DNA from: Leptobrachium leishanense
Lineage: Eukaryota; Chordata; Amphibia; Anura; Megophryidae
Assembly (NCBI GenBank): GCA_009667805.1
Contig: CM019069.1
Location: 98,863,204-98,927,203 of the forward strand
DNA length: 64,000 nucleotides
Direction: 5' to 3'
Shown: positions 44,600 to 56,555 of the stretch, in pieces
How positions within the stretch are numbered: position 1 is the stretch's first letter
Layout of the letters: each line of letters starts with the position of its first letter
Notes under the pieces: model-generated
The model's database searches: none
The model's input: the letters and a program-made list of their open reading frames with translations, nothing else
What the model was told of the DNA's origin: nothing
Translations under genes and position numbers: made by a program

Positions 44600-45020
44600 C
44601 GGTAATAAAACTCACACGCATACACAGCGCACATTACAGTGAGTTTTATTGCTGTGGAGCACTGGGATACGCTCCTACACGCCGAACATTACTGTATCCT
44701 AGAACTCAGCAGCAATAAAATTCTTGCTCATACACACGTCACATTACCGAGTATTATAGCTCTGGAGCCCTGTGATACGATCATACACACCACACATAAT
44801 GGAGTTTTATTGCTGTGGAGCTCTGTGTTACGCTCATACACACCACACATAACGGAGTTTTAGTGCTGTGGAGCTCTGTGATACAGTAATGTGCGGTGAG
44901 TATGAGTGTATCACAGAGCTCCACAGCAATAAAACTCACTGTAATGTGCGGTGTGTATGAGCATATCACAGAGCTCCACAACAATAAAACTCACAATAAT
45001 GTGTGGTGTGTATAAGCGTA
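44600..45020. repeat. Direct and inverted copies of a roughly 65-bp unit
   Basis: The unit gagttttattgctgtggagc, then tctgtgatacgctcatac, then accacacataatg occurs several times forward (44638-44880) and then inverted (44900-45010). A related unit occurs once at 55600-55640 in another hAT, so the two hAT families share this subrepeat. Confidence 0.8.
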
Positions 45021-45882
45021 TCAGGCTAGCCCTGCCCGGAGCCTAGGGCTCGCCTTTCGACTTAAAAAAATAAAAAAAAATAAAGACCATTTATGCTTTT
45101 TTTTTTTTTTTTTACTTTTATTCTTTGATATTTTACTTTTAAAAGACTTTTTAACTTTGTAACATATTTTTTTATGGACCCTTTTTATTATTTAGACATA
45201 TTTTTATTGGTTTAAGCTCCTATTAGGAGACTTAAGAAACTTTTTTCTTTTTTTCAATTCAGAGGAATTTTCCAATGCCAATTCGGCTCTATTCACTGCA
45301 GATATTGGGGTAATATGGTGATTTTCACTGACGTCCGAAAACTGCTTTGGTGACTCCATTTTCGGCAAAACACGGTGAACATTCACTTGATAGTGAACTC
45401 ACTGTATTTTCGGCAAAATGAAATAACCAAAGAGCGGCAAAACAAAAGGCACCTATATTGCAGGCAATTTAAAATAACTTAAAGTATGTTTTTATTTCAC
45501 TAAATCCCCCAAAAAATCTTTAGCTCCCCCACCGTAGAGATCTTAATCCGGCCCTGCATGTTTGCATAATTGGAGTGGGCCGGGGCCGTTTTTTTGTCCC
45601 AGTCCAGCCCTGGTGGTCAACAGTGTCAAATGCAGCGGAAAGGTCAAGAAGAATAAGGAGGGAGAAGTGACCTTTGGTTTTAGTGGCAGCTAAATCATAA
45701 GTCACCTTGATTAGAGCAGTCTCAGTAGACTGTTGGGAGCGAAAGTCGGACTGGTGCGGATCGAGTAGAGAGTTAGCAGCGAGAAAACCGTGAGCTGGTT
45801 ATAGATCAGGCATTCTAGGATTTTGGAGGCAAAGGGGAACAGAGAGATGGGATGGTAGTTTGAGAGGGAGGTGAGGTCAAGA

Positions 45883-46688
45883 CTGTGGCGTAGCGTGGGG
45901 GGGCCTCGGGGTGCAATTTTCTTAGGGGGTGCAAACGTTCAAAAGAACTTTGAACCACTAATATTTTCCAGCAGGGATCAGCAAGGTGTCTGCTCACGGT
46001 GACTAAGCACTCAGCGTCCGGAAGGGAGGACCAGGACAGAAAATTCTGGTCCTGTCCTGACTCCTTCTTAACGCTGACATGAGTCACGTGAAACAGCACA
46101 GCATTATCCGACGGAACACCCTGTACCATGCTTGTCAGCCCCTCTTGAAGCCCTGTGCCAGCCCCCCGCCGCTGGCAGCCCTGCAGCCACTGAACAGGGA
46201 GGGAAGGAGGCGCCTGCCCTGCAGCACATTTAAAATCCGGTCTCCACTAAGCGCCCTAGACAGCTCCTCCCGGGCCACCAACAACTCCACGCAGGTAGGT
46301 GACACTGTGTGACACCAGAGCAGTGTAACCAACACACAGTGAGGGGGTACTGGGGGTATGGGGAGAGGGTGACTGGGGGTGCTTGGATAGAGAGATTGAC
46401 TGGGGGTACTGGGAGAAAGTGGGGGTACTTGGAGAAAGAATGACTGGGGGTACTGGGAGAGAGTGACTGGAGGTACTTGTAGCAGTGGCGTAGCGTGGGG
46501 GGCATGTGTGCTTCATTTTGTTATTATATCAGTATTTTGTTAATATACAATACATGTGCTTGTGGGGTAAGGGGGTCAATAGTCTACTGGTAGAAGGGAA
46601 TCAGGGTGTGCTACAGTGTCCACAGGTTGGGGGGGGGCGCACAATTCTTGCCTTTCCCCGGGCACTGACAACCCACGCTACGCCGCTG
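45883..46688. mobile_element. hAT-type element inside the LINE, about 0.8 kb, possibly double
   Basis: Ends CTGTGGCGTAGCGTGGG and CCCACGCTACGCCGCTG are inverted repeats. Flanks ggtcaaga (45875-45882) and ggtcaagg (46689-46696) match at seven of eight bases. A second left end cagtggcgtagcgtgggg occurs internally at 46484, so the copy may be two nested elements. The interior has a short tandem gactgggggtactgggagaa block (46360-46480). Confidence 0.82.
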
Positions 46689-46975
46689 GGTCAAGGGATG
46701 GCTTCTTTAGAATGAGGGTGATCAGAGCATGTTTGAATGCAGAGGGGAAGACTCCAGAGGAGAGGTTAAAAATATGAGTCAATGCAGGGTCAATTAGTGG
46801 TAGGACAGACCGAATAAGGTGCGAGGGGATGGGGTCAAGTGGACAAGTGGTTGGGCAGGAGGACATGAGAACTGCGGAGACATCCTCCTCCATGACCGGA
46901 GAAAAGGGAAGACATAGTAGAAGAGGGGACAGGGAGTGAGGGAGTCAGTGGGGTAGGATGGTTAAAGGAGGAGGG

Positions 46976-47416
46976 CAGTGAATGCATTTACTTTATTCAA
47001 TTTTTTATTTTTAAGCATTAAATGGTCATGTTTGTATCATTGTAAAGACAAGACTCTGACCTTTCCAAAGACACCTCACTTAACCTTGTATGGTGTACAA
47101 TTCAGAGATGCAGGGTTGCAAAGTCCCCCTGTGTCTGCTAACTGCAGTGCCACGGTCTAGGTTGTGAATGAAACAATGTATTGCATCACCAGATACACAC
47201 TTGCTGGTAGTGTGGAAAATGAGAAGGTGAGTTAGCGCAGCATCACTGTGCACTTTATAATTGTAAACTGAATAATAGTGCTGGAGAATCGCTACCTCAA
47301 TGGTAGGACGTAACACAATGGTACCAGAAATAAATAATTGATTACAAAAAATTATAATGAAAGAAGGGTTGTGAGAGACAAAAGGGTTTCCCCCTAGAAC
47401 TCGAATTTGATAAAAT
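46976..47416. other. No gene seen
   Basis: Interior of the candidate hAT between the LINE and the palindrome. No coding, RNA or mobile feature is supported. Confidence 0.4.
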
Positions 47417-48444
47417 TATTCTAATGAGACCATCAGAATACTAGTGTCTCCCAGAGACCAAATTGAAATTTAACTTTTATTGAACACAAATTAAAAAGGA
47501 GTAACATATAAACGTGAATAGACAGTGCTCACAAAACAATACATGCTAAAACCAATTCACCAATACAAGATTGGTATGTCCAGCGGCTGATATATATATA
47601 TATATATATATATAGCCAATATATCAATACAATAAGTGACCTTAAAGGATCACTTCAAGGTATTGTACCAGGTGGTAAAAAAAATTATTGTAGGTTGGAT
47701 GGCTATATTAGACCATAATTTGCATGTTGAAGGACATACAAGAGAAATTATTATAGGTTAGATGGCTATATTAGACCATAATCTGCATGTTAAAGGACAT
47801 ACAAGAAAACCAGAGGAAGGGAAATCCTAGAATTTTTGGCTCAAATAGCCTAAACAGGCTTACCACAAAAACTGACAAATTAACCGTTGTCAAAAGAGAT
47901 AAAAGGTATATATATTAGGGTCAACCTTGTACCCGGTTGACCCTAATATATATACCTTTTATCTCTTTTGACAACGGTTAATTTGTCAGTTTTTGTGGTA
48001 AGCCTGTTTAGGCTATTTGAGCCAAACATTCTAGGATTTCCCTTCCTCTGGTTTTCTTGTATGTCCTTTAACATGCAGATTATGGTCTAATATAGCCATC
48101 TAACCTATAATAATTTCTCTTGTATGTCCTTCAACATGCAAATTATGGTCTAATATAGCCATCCAACCTACAATAATTTTTTTTACCACCTGGTACAATA
48201 CCTTGAAGTGATCCTTGAAGGTCACTTATATATATATATAGCCAATATATCAATACAATATCAGCCGCTGGACATACCAATCTTGTATTGGTGAATTGGT
48301 TTTAGCATGTATTGTTTTGTGAGCACTGTCTATTCACGTTTATATGTTACTCCTTTATAATTTGTGTTCAATAAAAGTTAAATTTCAATGTGGTCTCTGA
48401 GAGACACTAGTATTCTGATGGTCTCATTAGAATAATTGTATGAA
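47417..48444. repeat. Near-perfect 1.03-kb palindrome (foldback element)
   Basis: The left arm 47417-47926 and the right arm 47935-48444 are reverse complements around the loop TTGTACCC (47927-47934), whose flanks read ggtcaacc/ggttgacc. The arms differ by only a few substitutions plus length changes in a (TA)n run (47590-47613 against 48230-48240). Each arm also contains an internal direct duplication of about 65 bp (atggctatattagaccataa). No open frame is present. Confidence 0.9.
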
Positions 48445-48964
48445 TAATAGTGCTGTGTTAGAGAAAAAAAAGGAGAAAAATATTTTAATAGATATTTAAA
48501 TTTTATATAACTCTAACCTGGTTATATTTGATATCACTGGAAAGGCTATAAGCAGGCTGTCTGAATAATACCTCATATGTCCTTCTAGCTCTTAGGGCTC
48601 CAGAGATACAGTGGTCTAAATTATTGCAAATTGTAAAAAAATATATATCTTTTACATTTTTTTTACACACAGAGCAAGGCACCTGTAGGCGCATGCCTAC
48701 TATGCCTGATTATAAATCTGGCCCTGCATATAAAAGTAATTACAATCTCACAGATATGGGTAAATCCATGTACGAAAAACAGTAGCACATATACTTCAGA
48801 TTGTTTCTGCTATTCTCATCTAGTGGTGTGATTTACAAATTATGTAAACAGGATTTTGCAATGTGAAAGGTTGTAATTGATAATAATGCAGAAAAAAAAG
48901 ACTATGCATGTATATCTTGCTATTTTTTCCCCTTTTAATTTTCCCTACCCTTGTTATATTTCAG
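48445..48964. other. No gene; right end of candidate hAT at 48726
   Basis: AT-rich sequence. The stretch 48670-48726 holds the CAGGGCC-type hAT end described at 42377-48726. Confidence 0.4.
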
Positions 48965-49908
48965 AAAATATATATTTTTAAAGACTTTATTTAAAGTAGT
49001 CAGGGCAAATCATACAGACATTATAGCACACGTCATAGGGATCCGACACTGACCCAGTTTTGTCATTGAAGGGAAAGCCCTCTAAGCACCGTAAAAAGGC
49101 AAAGGACAAAACAAAGGAAAAGAAAAAAAATAAAGAAAGAAAAAAGGAAGATAAATAAGAAGGTGACAAGAATAGGCACATAAAACACAACTAACAATAC
49201 AACACAAAACAACGAAAAAAGGCACTGAGGGAGCCAGGAAAAGGCCAGTCTTCAAATCACAAGTAGCATTAGGCGGAACCCCCAAAGGTCATTGGAATGA
49301 CAGTGCGAAGCCCCTCGTACAGTACGTGGTTATAACTTTTACACCTCGAAAGAGTCCCAAATGTCCCACACCTTCTGATACGTCGGCAACGTATGGTGCA
49401 TTTTTGCGGAGAGTTCGCCCATTAATTGAATGTGCTCCATGATCCGCAGCAGGCGTCTCTGTGAGGGCAACGAGGGAGACAGCCAGACCTCGACTACCGC
49501 CTTCCTCACCACCAATAAAATTTTAGGAGAGGAGTCGGTTGCGGTGCGGGGTAAAATCCGGAACCGGGTTAGCGAATAAATAAGTCCAGGGGTCTCTGGG
49601 AATCCCAGGTCCGAGGCATGTAAGGACTGCACTGAGTCCCACTACTTTAGATATCATGGGGCATGTCCACCACATATGGGCTTGAGTGCCTCTGCCACCG
49701 CAACCCCTCCAACAATCATCTGGAATAGCTGGGTTAGCTTTGTGGAGAAGTACAGGGGTAATGTACCACCTCATCATAGTCTTAATGGCCTGTTCTTGCA
49801 ACGTGATACAAATAGATACCTTCCTGTTGCCTCCCAGATATCCAACCATTCGTCACCCTCAAGAGAGGATCCAAAGTCCCGTTCCCAGGCTGTCGGAAAA
49901 TAAATTTT
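48965..49908 (-). mobile_element. L1-like LINE 3' end (ORF2 C-terminus and 3' UTR), 5'-truncated
   Basis: On the minus strand the frame 49849-49523 gives MMRWYITPVLLHK and then DDCWRGCGGRGTQAHMWWTC, the cysteine-rich C-terminal motif of L1 ORF2. The shifted frame 49632-49339 gives LVVRKAVVEVWLSPSLPS and LPTYQKVWDIWDSF, the end of ORF2. A 3' UTR of about 350 bp follows, ending with aaataaagtctttaaaaata. One frameshift separates the two frames. The 5' truncation is typical of L1 insertion. A Tc1 element begins immediately to the right. Confidence 0.88.
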
Positions 49909-50226
49909 TTAAAATATATATACACTGAGTGGCCAGATTATTATGACCAGCAGATGACATCTTTTTTTCTTGTTATGTTTTATACATGAACTAAGTTGTT
50001 ACTCCTAGCTGTTGCAGCTGCTCTGGTGAGTACAGCGCAAAACCATTTTTTCTGTATATTATGTTGTAACACCAATCATTTTTGCTGCTGTTCCTTTTTC
50101 CATGTTTTTGTTTTCAACCCCAAATGGGAAGTGCTTGGTGCGTGTATAAATAAAACCCACCATGTTTCTGTCTCTCCTTAGCTGAAAAGCAGCAGGAGAA
50201 CATGCAGCTGCTCAGAGGAGCAGCTT

Positions 50227-52390
50227 TTGGTACATTGGTTAGGACTCACTCTACCGAGAGGTGCCTTGATGGGGCGAGTGAGTTTACGCTTCAATGGCCA
50301 TTTAAGCAAACTAAAACCTCTGACAGTGGTACAAGACAACAGAAGGGCAACAGTGCATCAAATTACTGCAGATCTTAATCAGGGATCCTCTCAAATGATC
50401 TCTGAACACACTGTTCACCGTACAATGCATCGAATGGGATATGGAAGCCAAGGCCTATTCAAACACCTTTGCTGTCTGCACAGTTAACAAGATAAAACGT
50501 CTCCAATTCGCACAGGAACACAAGGATTGGACAGTCGAGCATTGGAAAAAAAAAGTCATGTGGTCCGATGAATCACGTTTCCAGTTGCATCATGCAGATG
50601 GCAGAGTGAGAAATTGGTGGAAACAGCATGAAAGCATGCACCCCACATGCATGAGTACAACCCTTCAAGTTGGTGGGGGCAGTGTTATGGTTTGGGGCCC
50701 TTTAACCCCTTAAGGACGGGAGTAATTTTACAACTTCGGCGCTGTTTCGGAAGTAGAAGTTTGCTGAGCTCATTTTGACCATTTTTAAGTCACGTATTAT
50801 TATACGACCCAGACATATTATATATCGTTCTTTCCGGCAGACTCGGCAGATTAATAATATATCATTATTATATGTATATGTCATGTCCTGCCAAAATGCT
50901 ATAACAAAAAATGTAACAAAATTTGAATTTTCAATAAAATTTCAATCTTCCACAGTGTGTAAAGTGTTTTTTTTTTTTAATTTTATTATCCGAGGCTCTG
51001 CGGTCATATTGTATTGGGTAGATTTGTTAAAAAAATTAGAACGGGGAACCCATTTTTTTTTGGGGAGAAATTGCGTGATTTTAGCTAAACCCCCCCAAAA
51101 AAAAAATCATTAGTGAAGCATCATTGTTCACATTAGAATTGAAATGTGAACAATAGTGCTGCATTAAAATTTTTTTTTTTTTTATTATTATATTTATTAT
51201 TTTTTTAAAATTTAATTTAATATTTTTTTATTATTTTTATTTTTACTTTTTTTACACTTTTATTTTACTTTTACCATGGTCATGTTTAATATCATTGGAA
51301 AGGCCATGCTCTGGCCTTTCCAGAAATATCAGCCATGACCCCCTAGCTGCCACCGATCAGGAGATAAAGGGGTTCAAAGAACCCCCCTATCTCCTGCAAG
51401 GGATTTCCATAGGAAATCCCTTTGCAGCTAGGGGGTTCCCGGTTAACTGACATCATCGCGCATGGCGCGATGAGTCAGTTGACCGGGGGGTGACCCAGAG
51501 GTGGGGGCTGCCATCCAAGATGGCGGCCCCACCGGAAATAGGCCGCGATCGGGCACAAATTAGTGCCCGGTCGCGACCTGGCAACTAAGGGGTTAACCCC
51601 CATACATCGCTGGAAAGGTCAGGCTGTGACCCTTCCAGCGATGCTGGCCACAGCCGCCGGGGACCAGGCGATCGGGAGATAGAGGGATCCGAAGGATCCC
51701 TCCCCTCCCCTCCAGGCGCTTCCCCTGCTCCGGCGGGGGGGGGGGGCCTGAAACTGACGTCATCGCGCCACCGGCGCGATGACGTCACAGCGCCGGAGGA
51801 GGGATCACACTGATCTGACTCCGCGGGAGTCAGAGCAGCGTGGGAGCGACCGGAGGAGGTGAGTATTTAGCGAGGGGGGCTATAAACGCCGAGGACGTAC
51901 ATTTACGTCCTGCGGCGTCAAAGCCCGCCTAATGCAGGACGTAAATGTACGTCCTGCGGCGTTAAGGGGTTAATTTGTGTGGAACAACGTCTGAATAGCA
52001 CAACATACCAAAGTATCGTTGCTGATCAAGTTCATCCCTATCAGGTTGATGGCGTATCCCAATGGAGATGGCTTCTTCCAACAAGACAATGCGCCATGCC
52101 ATGGTGCTCGTATTGTGCAGGAGTGGTTTCAAGAACATGAGGGAGAATTTACCTTGGTTAGGTGGCCCCCATAATCACCAGACCTCAATCCAATTGAGCA
52201 TTAGTGGGACAAAGTTGAAAGAGCCATCCGGCAGCTGGTTCCACAACCATAAAATCTCACAGAACTGGACAGTGCTATTCATCAGGCATGGTGTCAGATT
52301 CATCGCATCACCTTTCAACATCTCGTGGATTCAATGCCAAGAAGAATCGCTGCAGTATTGAAGGCAAACGGTGGCCCAACGAAGTAGGGA
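50227..52390 (+). pseudogene. Tc1-like transposase, disrupted
   Basis: The frames in order are: DNA-binding region ending in SEHTVHRTMHRMGYGS (50227-50487); the first catalytic aspartate in VMWSDESRFQLHH and GGGSVMVWG (50441-50705); then, after the MITE, FQQDNAPCHGARIVQ and SPDLNPIEH (about 52070-52200), where the second aspartate and glutamate lie. Several stops and frameshifts are present (for example a TAA before SPDLNP), and the reading is broken by the TTAA insertion. It cannot encode active enzyme. Confidence 0.88.
50706..51969. mobile_element. piggyBac-like MITE (TTAA type), 1.26 kb, with many internal palindromes
   Basis: TTAA occurs at 50702-50705 and 51970-51973. The ends are ccccttaaggacgggag and ggcgttaagggg. 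The interior carries successive stems: acccccctatctcctgc with its complement, ggatttccataggaaatcc, catcgcgcatggcgcgatg, cgtcatcgcgccaccggc with its complement, and acgtacatttacgtcctg with its complement near the right end. CRE-like TGACGTCA occurs at about 51779-51786. The AT-rich left half shares sequence with 14430-14540 and 19862-20010. Confidence 0.88.
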
Positions 52391-52439
52391 TGGGGTGGTC
52401 ATAATAATCTGGCCAATCAGTGTATATGTATATAAAACT

Positions 52440-53210
52440 TGGCTTGTATCCACTACATACTGATGCAAGCTATAGCTATGGTGCTTGTCCATGTGCTTTT
52501 CGTATCACAACTTGATTACTGTAACGTGCTCCTTATTGGCCTCCCCAATGCCCACATTGTCCTTTTGCAAATCTGTAATGAATGCTTTTGCCAGGCTTAT
52601 ATTTCTCACCTGCCATTCCTCACATACCTACCCCCTCTACTTTTCAGGATCCCATTTAAAATACTGAAAGTCACGTTCAAAGATCTCAATAACTTGACGC
52701 CTCCCTTACTCCAGAAGTTCACCCCTTCTAGATCTCTTCAGTCTGCAGGGGACCTCCGTCTGTACTCTTTCCTCCTGTACTGCTAACTCACGCCTCCAAG
52801 ATTTCAAGGGCGACAATGTTTCTGTGGAATGACCTACCTCGCCCTATCGACTCTTTCTCTAATCTCCAATCCTTCAAAAATCCCATAAAACACATCTCTT
52901 CAGATAAGCATATCGCTTTCCTCACTAATCCCCCTCATGTACCCTTCCTACATCATTATAGTCTTCATAACTTATGTCACCACCATACCCGTCACCATTT
53001 CCAACATTAACATTAGAAATTCTCACCAATAATAAGATAATAACTCCACGTGTGTTCCTTCACTTCTACTAGTCTAGAATGTAAGCTCACATGAGCATGG
53101 CTCTCTACACTATTCGTCTCTGGTTACTAAGTTTGTTTGTAAATTTGTTAGTTGATCCCCCAATTCTTATTGTAAAGCTGTTAGTGCTATATAAATAACA
53201 AAATCACTCA
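52440..53210 (+). mobile_element. L2/Rex1-like LINE 3' end, 5'-truncated
   Basis: The frame 52439-52786 gives SQLDYCNVLLIGLPN and LLFRIPFKILKVTFKDLNNL. The next frame 52816-53010 gives MFLWNDLPRPIDSFSNLQSFK, the C-terminal motif order of Rex1/L2-type reverse transcriptases. The 3' end has the agtgctatataaataacaaa tail. It lies directly beside the Tc1 right end. Frameshifted and truncated. Confidence 0.82.
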
Positions 53211-53269
53211 TGATGCATTGGTACACAACTCCAGTCATGCTACAAAAAAAAATAAAAAAAAGACAAATG

Positions 53270-54080
53270 TTGGTCATTGTGTAGAGCCTAGAATACATTT
53301 ATTCACATGTGATGGACAAGTGTCCTTATACAGACTTTATGAGGCCATGTTGATGAATTGTGAACAGAAGTATTCCATATAAACAATGTCCTTGACCCCT
53401 GAGCCAGTTTCTCAATACAGCTTCACTGTAATTCAGATGAAATTATTTTTCAAACCGTCCTAGCTTCATGTAGAGTAGTAGTGGCCGCATGACTAAAGAT
53501 AACACCTACACAGTATGCGGTTATGTAAGTGTGCAAGATATGTGGATAATGTTTTTTGAACATGTTATTTCAAGGTTATTCCTATGTATTCACAGTGGAT
53601 GTTAATGTATATCAGTAGAAAATGGGACATTTAATTTTGATTGAGTCACTTCTGTTTGTTTGCTATGTTCTTTGGGATGTTTTGAGTGTGTCCAACTTGA
53701 AAACGAAAGATTAAAAAAAGATACAAACACCAAAACACTGGACTGAAACGTTCATATTTTGATTAGTGTTTTAGGATCAGTCCTTTTAATGTCTTAGGTG
53801 ACACACACCTAAGCATGCTGGTTTTTTTTTACACAGTCATCAACTATGAAACAAAAAATGTTATAGAAACTTACATATTTAAAGACACTTTTGATGCAAA
53901 CCAATAATATACTAATTTTCAAGATGTGTTCAAAAATATGCCCCCAAAAATCATATGCCAGCAATTCATTTTTTGGAAAGAGGTGTTGTAATTGCAGATT
54001 TATTTTAATAAATTCTTTCTACATATGTTTATTTGTGTACTTAAACAACATTAGATAATGATTAAATAGTTTTTCTATCT
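53270..54080 (-). other. nprl3: Probable NPRL3 3' UTR
   Basis: The sequence is free of recognised transposons and lies directly downstream of the NPRL3 stop on the minus strand. Minus-strand AATAAA signals occur near 54020-54030 and at about 53295-53302. The latter would give a 3' UTR of about 0.8 kb. The extent is inferred from these signals only. Confidence 0.5.
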
Positions 54081-54864
<784 letters not shown>

Positions 54865-55290
54865 TGTTGTGGCAATCTCACGGGGTCCATGCCTCAAAGA
54901 GGGACCATTGGTTTATCTGGGACGCACACGAGGTGGCCACTTAGACGAGCGCACCACGTGCGCCTGTACTGCCGTGCCTTCTGACGCCCATCGCAGCGTG
55001 CTGATGTTTCAAAGGGCACTAACTGTGCTCAGCGAGGTGGCCATACAGACATCAGAGTGGAAGGACCATCCACTCTCACATTCCTTCCGCTCTGAAAAAC
55101 ACTGGACTTAATGTGATGTGTATTTAGAATGATGTTTTGTTTTCTTTATTCTGTTCTCTGTAATGCATTTGAGACACGCACTGCCTACGGCTGCAGACAA
55201 CTTGATTGTACCCATGTTTCCTTTTTTCCTTTCTGTTCCTATTTTGCTCCATAAAAAGTTGAATAAACTTCATATTGGAAAAAAAAAGGT
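54865..55290 (+). repeat. Polyadenylated retro-insert of unknown origin
   Basis: A 420-bp block with higher GC content in its first half ends in aaaagttgaataaacttcat followed by attgg and a run of nine A. This order of signal and A-tail marks a reverse-transcribed RNA. An 80-codon frame (54869-55111) shows no family I recognise. It may be the 3' end of a LINE or a processed RNA copy. Confidence 0.4.
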
Positions 55291-55448
55291 ACAGTAGAAA
55301 ACGTTTGACTGAAGCACATGCAAAGCATGCCAAGATTAATAGAAAAGATCTCCTGAAGTACAATACGAAACCAGCTACAGCCAAATTACTCTTCTTGAGT
55401 ACTCATTCATCCTTTTCTAAATATTTGAAGAAAATCACTAGATGTAAT

Positions 55449-56555
55449 CAGTGGTCGTCCCTAGGGTTGGTGTCACTCGGTGTGGTAACTCATGGTGTAA
55501 CCCCCCCCCGAGTTTTATGATTTTTTTCAACTACACTTACTCATAAATCAAAACTCCCATATAACACTAAATGCTCATACACAGTGTATATTAATGTGAG
55601 GTTTATTGCTGTGGAGCTCTGTGATATGCTCACACACAAATTTTGGCAAATTACCAGAAAATACGGTGCCTGTTCGGCGGCAGTGAAATCCCCCATAGAG
55701 AAGCAATGGTAATCTATTCACATTGAACAGCAGAGAAATGTCAGTGAAATGCCCTGCTGTTCGGTGGATTCATTTGACAGGTTTATTCAGGAGAATCCCA
55801 TAGGTTTCAATGTTAAAAATATTCCCATATTAATTCAATATCTAATAAACAGTTTATTTTAATCTGCAGCAAAAAGTCTATTCATTGATGTTATTTCCTT
55901 TTAGTATCTTTAAGGCATTTTTCAGCAAAAAAATTTTTCTTACAAATAGCAGATTTTCTTTTTTCTGTAACATACCTTTTTATTATCATTCATAGGATCT
56001 TATATGTTAATTCCAGACATTTTCGTTCAGTAGTTTCTTTTAAAACATCGTTTCAAATTTGACACTTTCAATTGTATTTTTTTTTTATTACTATTATTTT
56101 TCCACGTCCGGCGGCTTGTCGGCTTTTATTGCGGTTGGTCAGCGCTGTGTCCGGCGGCTAGTGGGCTGTGTTTGGTGGCTGTCCAGCATTTCTGCGGCAG
56201 CTATCTGGCGGGTTGGTGGTGACATTCTGCAAGCAATTTCCTGCACTTCTGGGACCCCCCAGTGAATAGTGAATTCACCGCAGGGTGGGGAGATTTGATT
56301 CCCCGAACTGTGGGGAACAACAGAACACCGAAAAGTCAGCGGCATTTTGGTGCTCTGTGAATAACCCCTTTAGTAGTGGGTTTTTTGCCGCCCCCTGGTG
56401 CCAGCTTAGGGCTTGCCTACCCAGGACATACTTGAAAATGAGATTCAATGTATCCTTCCTGGTAAAATTACTTTTGTGTAAAAAAAAAAAAAGATATTTT
56501 TTTTGGGTGTCACCTGGTGTGGGTTGTCCCCCCGCACCCCCTCGGGACGCCACTG
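55449..56555. mobile_element. hAT-type element, 1.1 kb
   Basis: A perfect 8-bp duplication GATGTAAT flanks the element (55441-55448 and 56556-56563). The ends are CAGTGGTCGTCCCTAGGG and CCCTCGGGACGCCACTG. The interior includes the gtttattgctgtggagctct subrepeat shared with the hAT at 43823 and, on the minus strand, dispersed repeat B near 56441-56466. No transposase is present. Confidence 0.92.

Larger units (their letters stand above)
43823..45612. mobile_element. hAT-type element inside the LINE, 1.79 kb
   Basis: The left end CAGGTGTGGACTGGCCATC and the right end GTCCCAGTCCAGCCCTG are inverted repeats. Flanks gtgctcaa (43815-43822) and gtggtcaa (45613-45620) match at seven of eight bases, and the LINE frame resumes after it. 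The interior contains a palindrome (44320-44577) and a block of repeated units (44600-45020). No transposase is present. Confidence 0.88.
42580..46975 (-). mobile_element. L2/Rex1-like LINE, reverse transcriptase pseudogene, cut by two hATs
   Basis: Read on the minus strand from about 46975, the frame gives CPLDPIPSHLIRSVLPL and FPSAFKHALITLILKKP. After the hAT at 45883-46688 it gives NYHPISLFPFASKILE, then [16 protein letters not shown] with the domain A aspartate. After the second hAT (43823-45612) it gives ILSWFSSYI, a YADD box in a shifted frame ([16 protein letters not shown], about 43585), then [30 protein letters not shown] and LHWLPVSFRIQF. This is the normal motif order of an L2/Rex1-type reverse transcriptase. 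The 3' end at about 42580 has the gcactttataaatacat-type tail. Frameshifts make it inactive. The long frame at 44024-42942 is partly hAT sequence and partly LINE. Confidence 0.88.
42377..48726. mobile_element. Candidate large hAT element containing nested insertions, 6.3 kb
   Basis: The left end CAGGGCCGTATTTGCACC and the right end TATAAATCTGGCCCTG are degraded inverted repeats beginning with CAGGGCC. Flanks gatataaa (42369-42376) and catataaa (48727-48734) match at seven of eight bases. Inside lie a minus-strand LINE, two hATs and a 1-kb palindrome. Most of the length is therefore later insertion, and the original element may have been only 1-2 kb. No hAT transposase was seen. Confidence 0.5.
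49923..52422 (+). mobile_element. Tc1/mariner element split by a piggyBac-like MITE
   Basis: Terminal repeats cactgagtggccagattatt (left) and aataatctggccaatcagtg (right) are flanked by TA at 49921-49922 and 52423-52424. Removing the MITE at 50706-51969 and one TTAA leaves an element of about 1.23 kb plus its ends, the usual Tc1 size. Confidence 0.93.
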
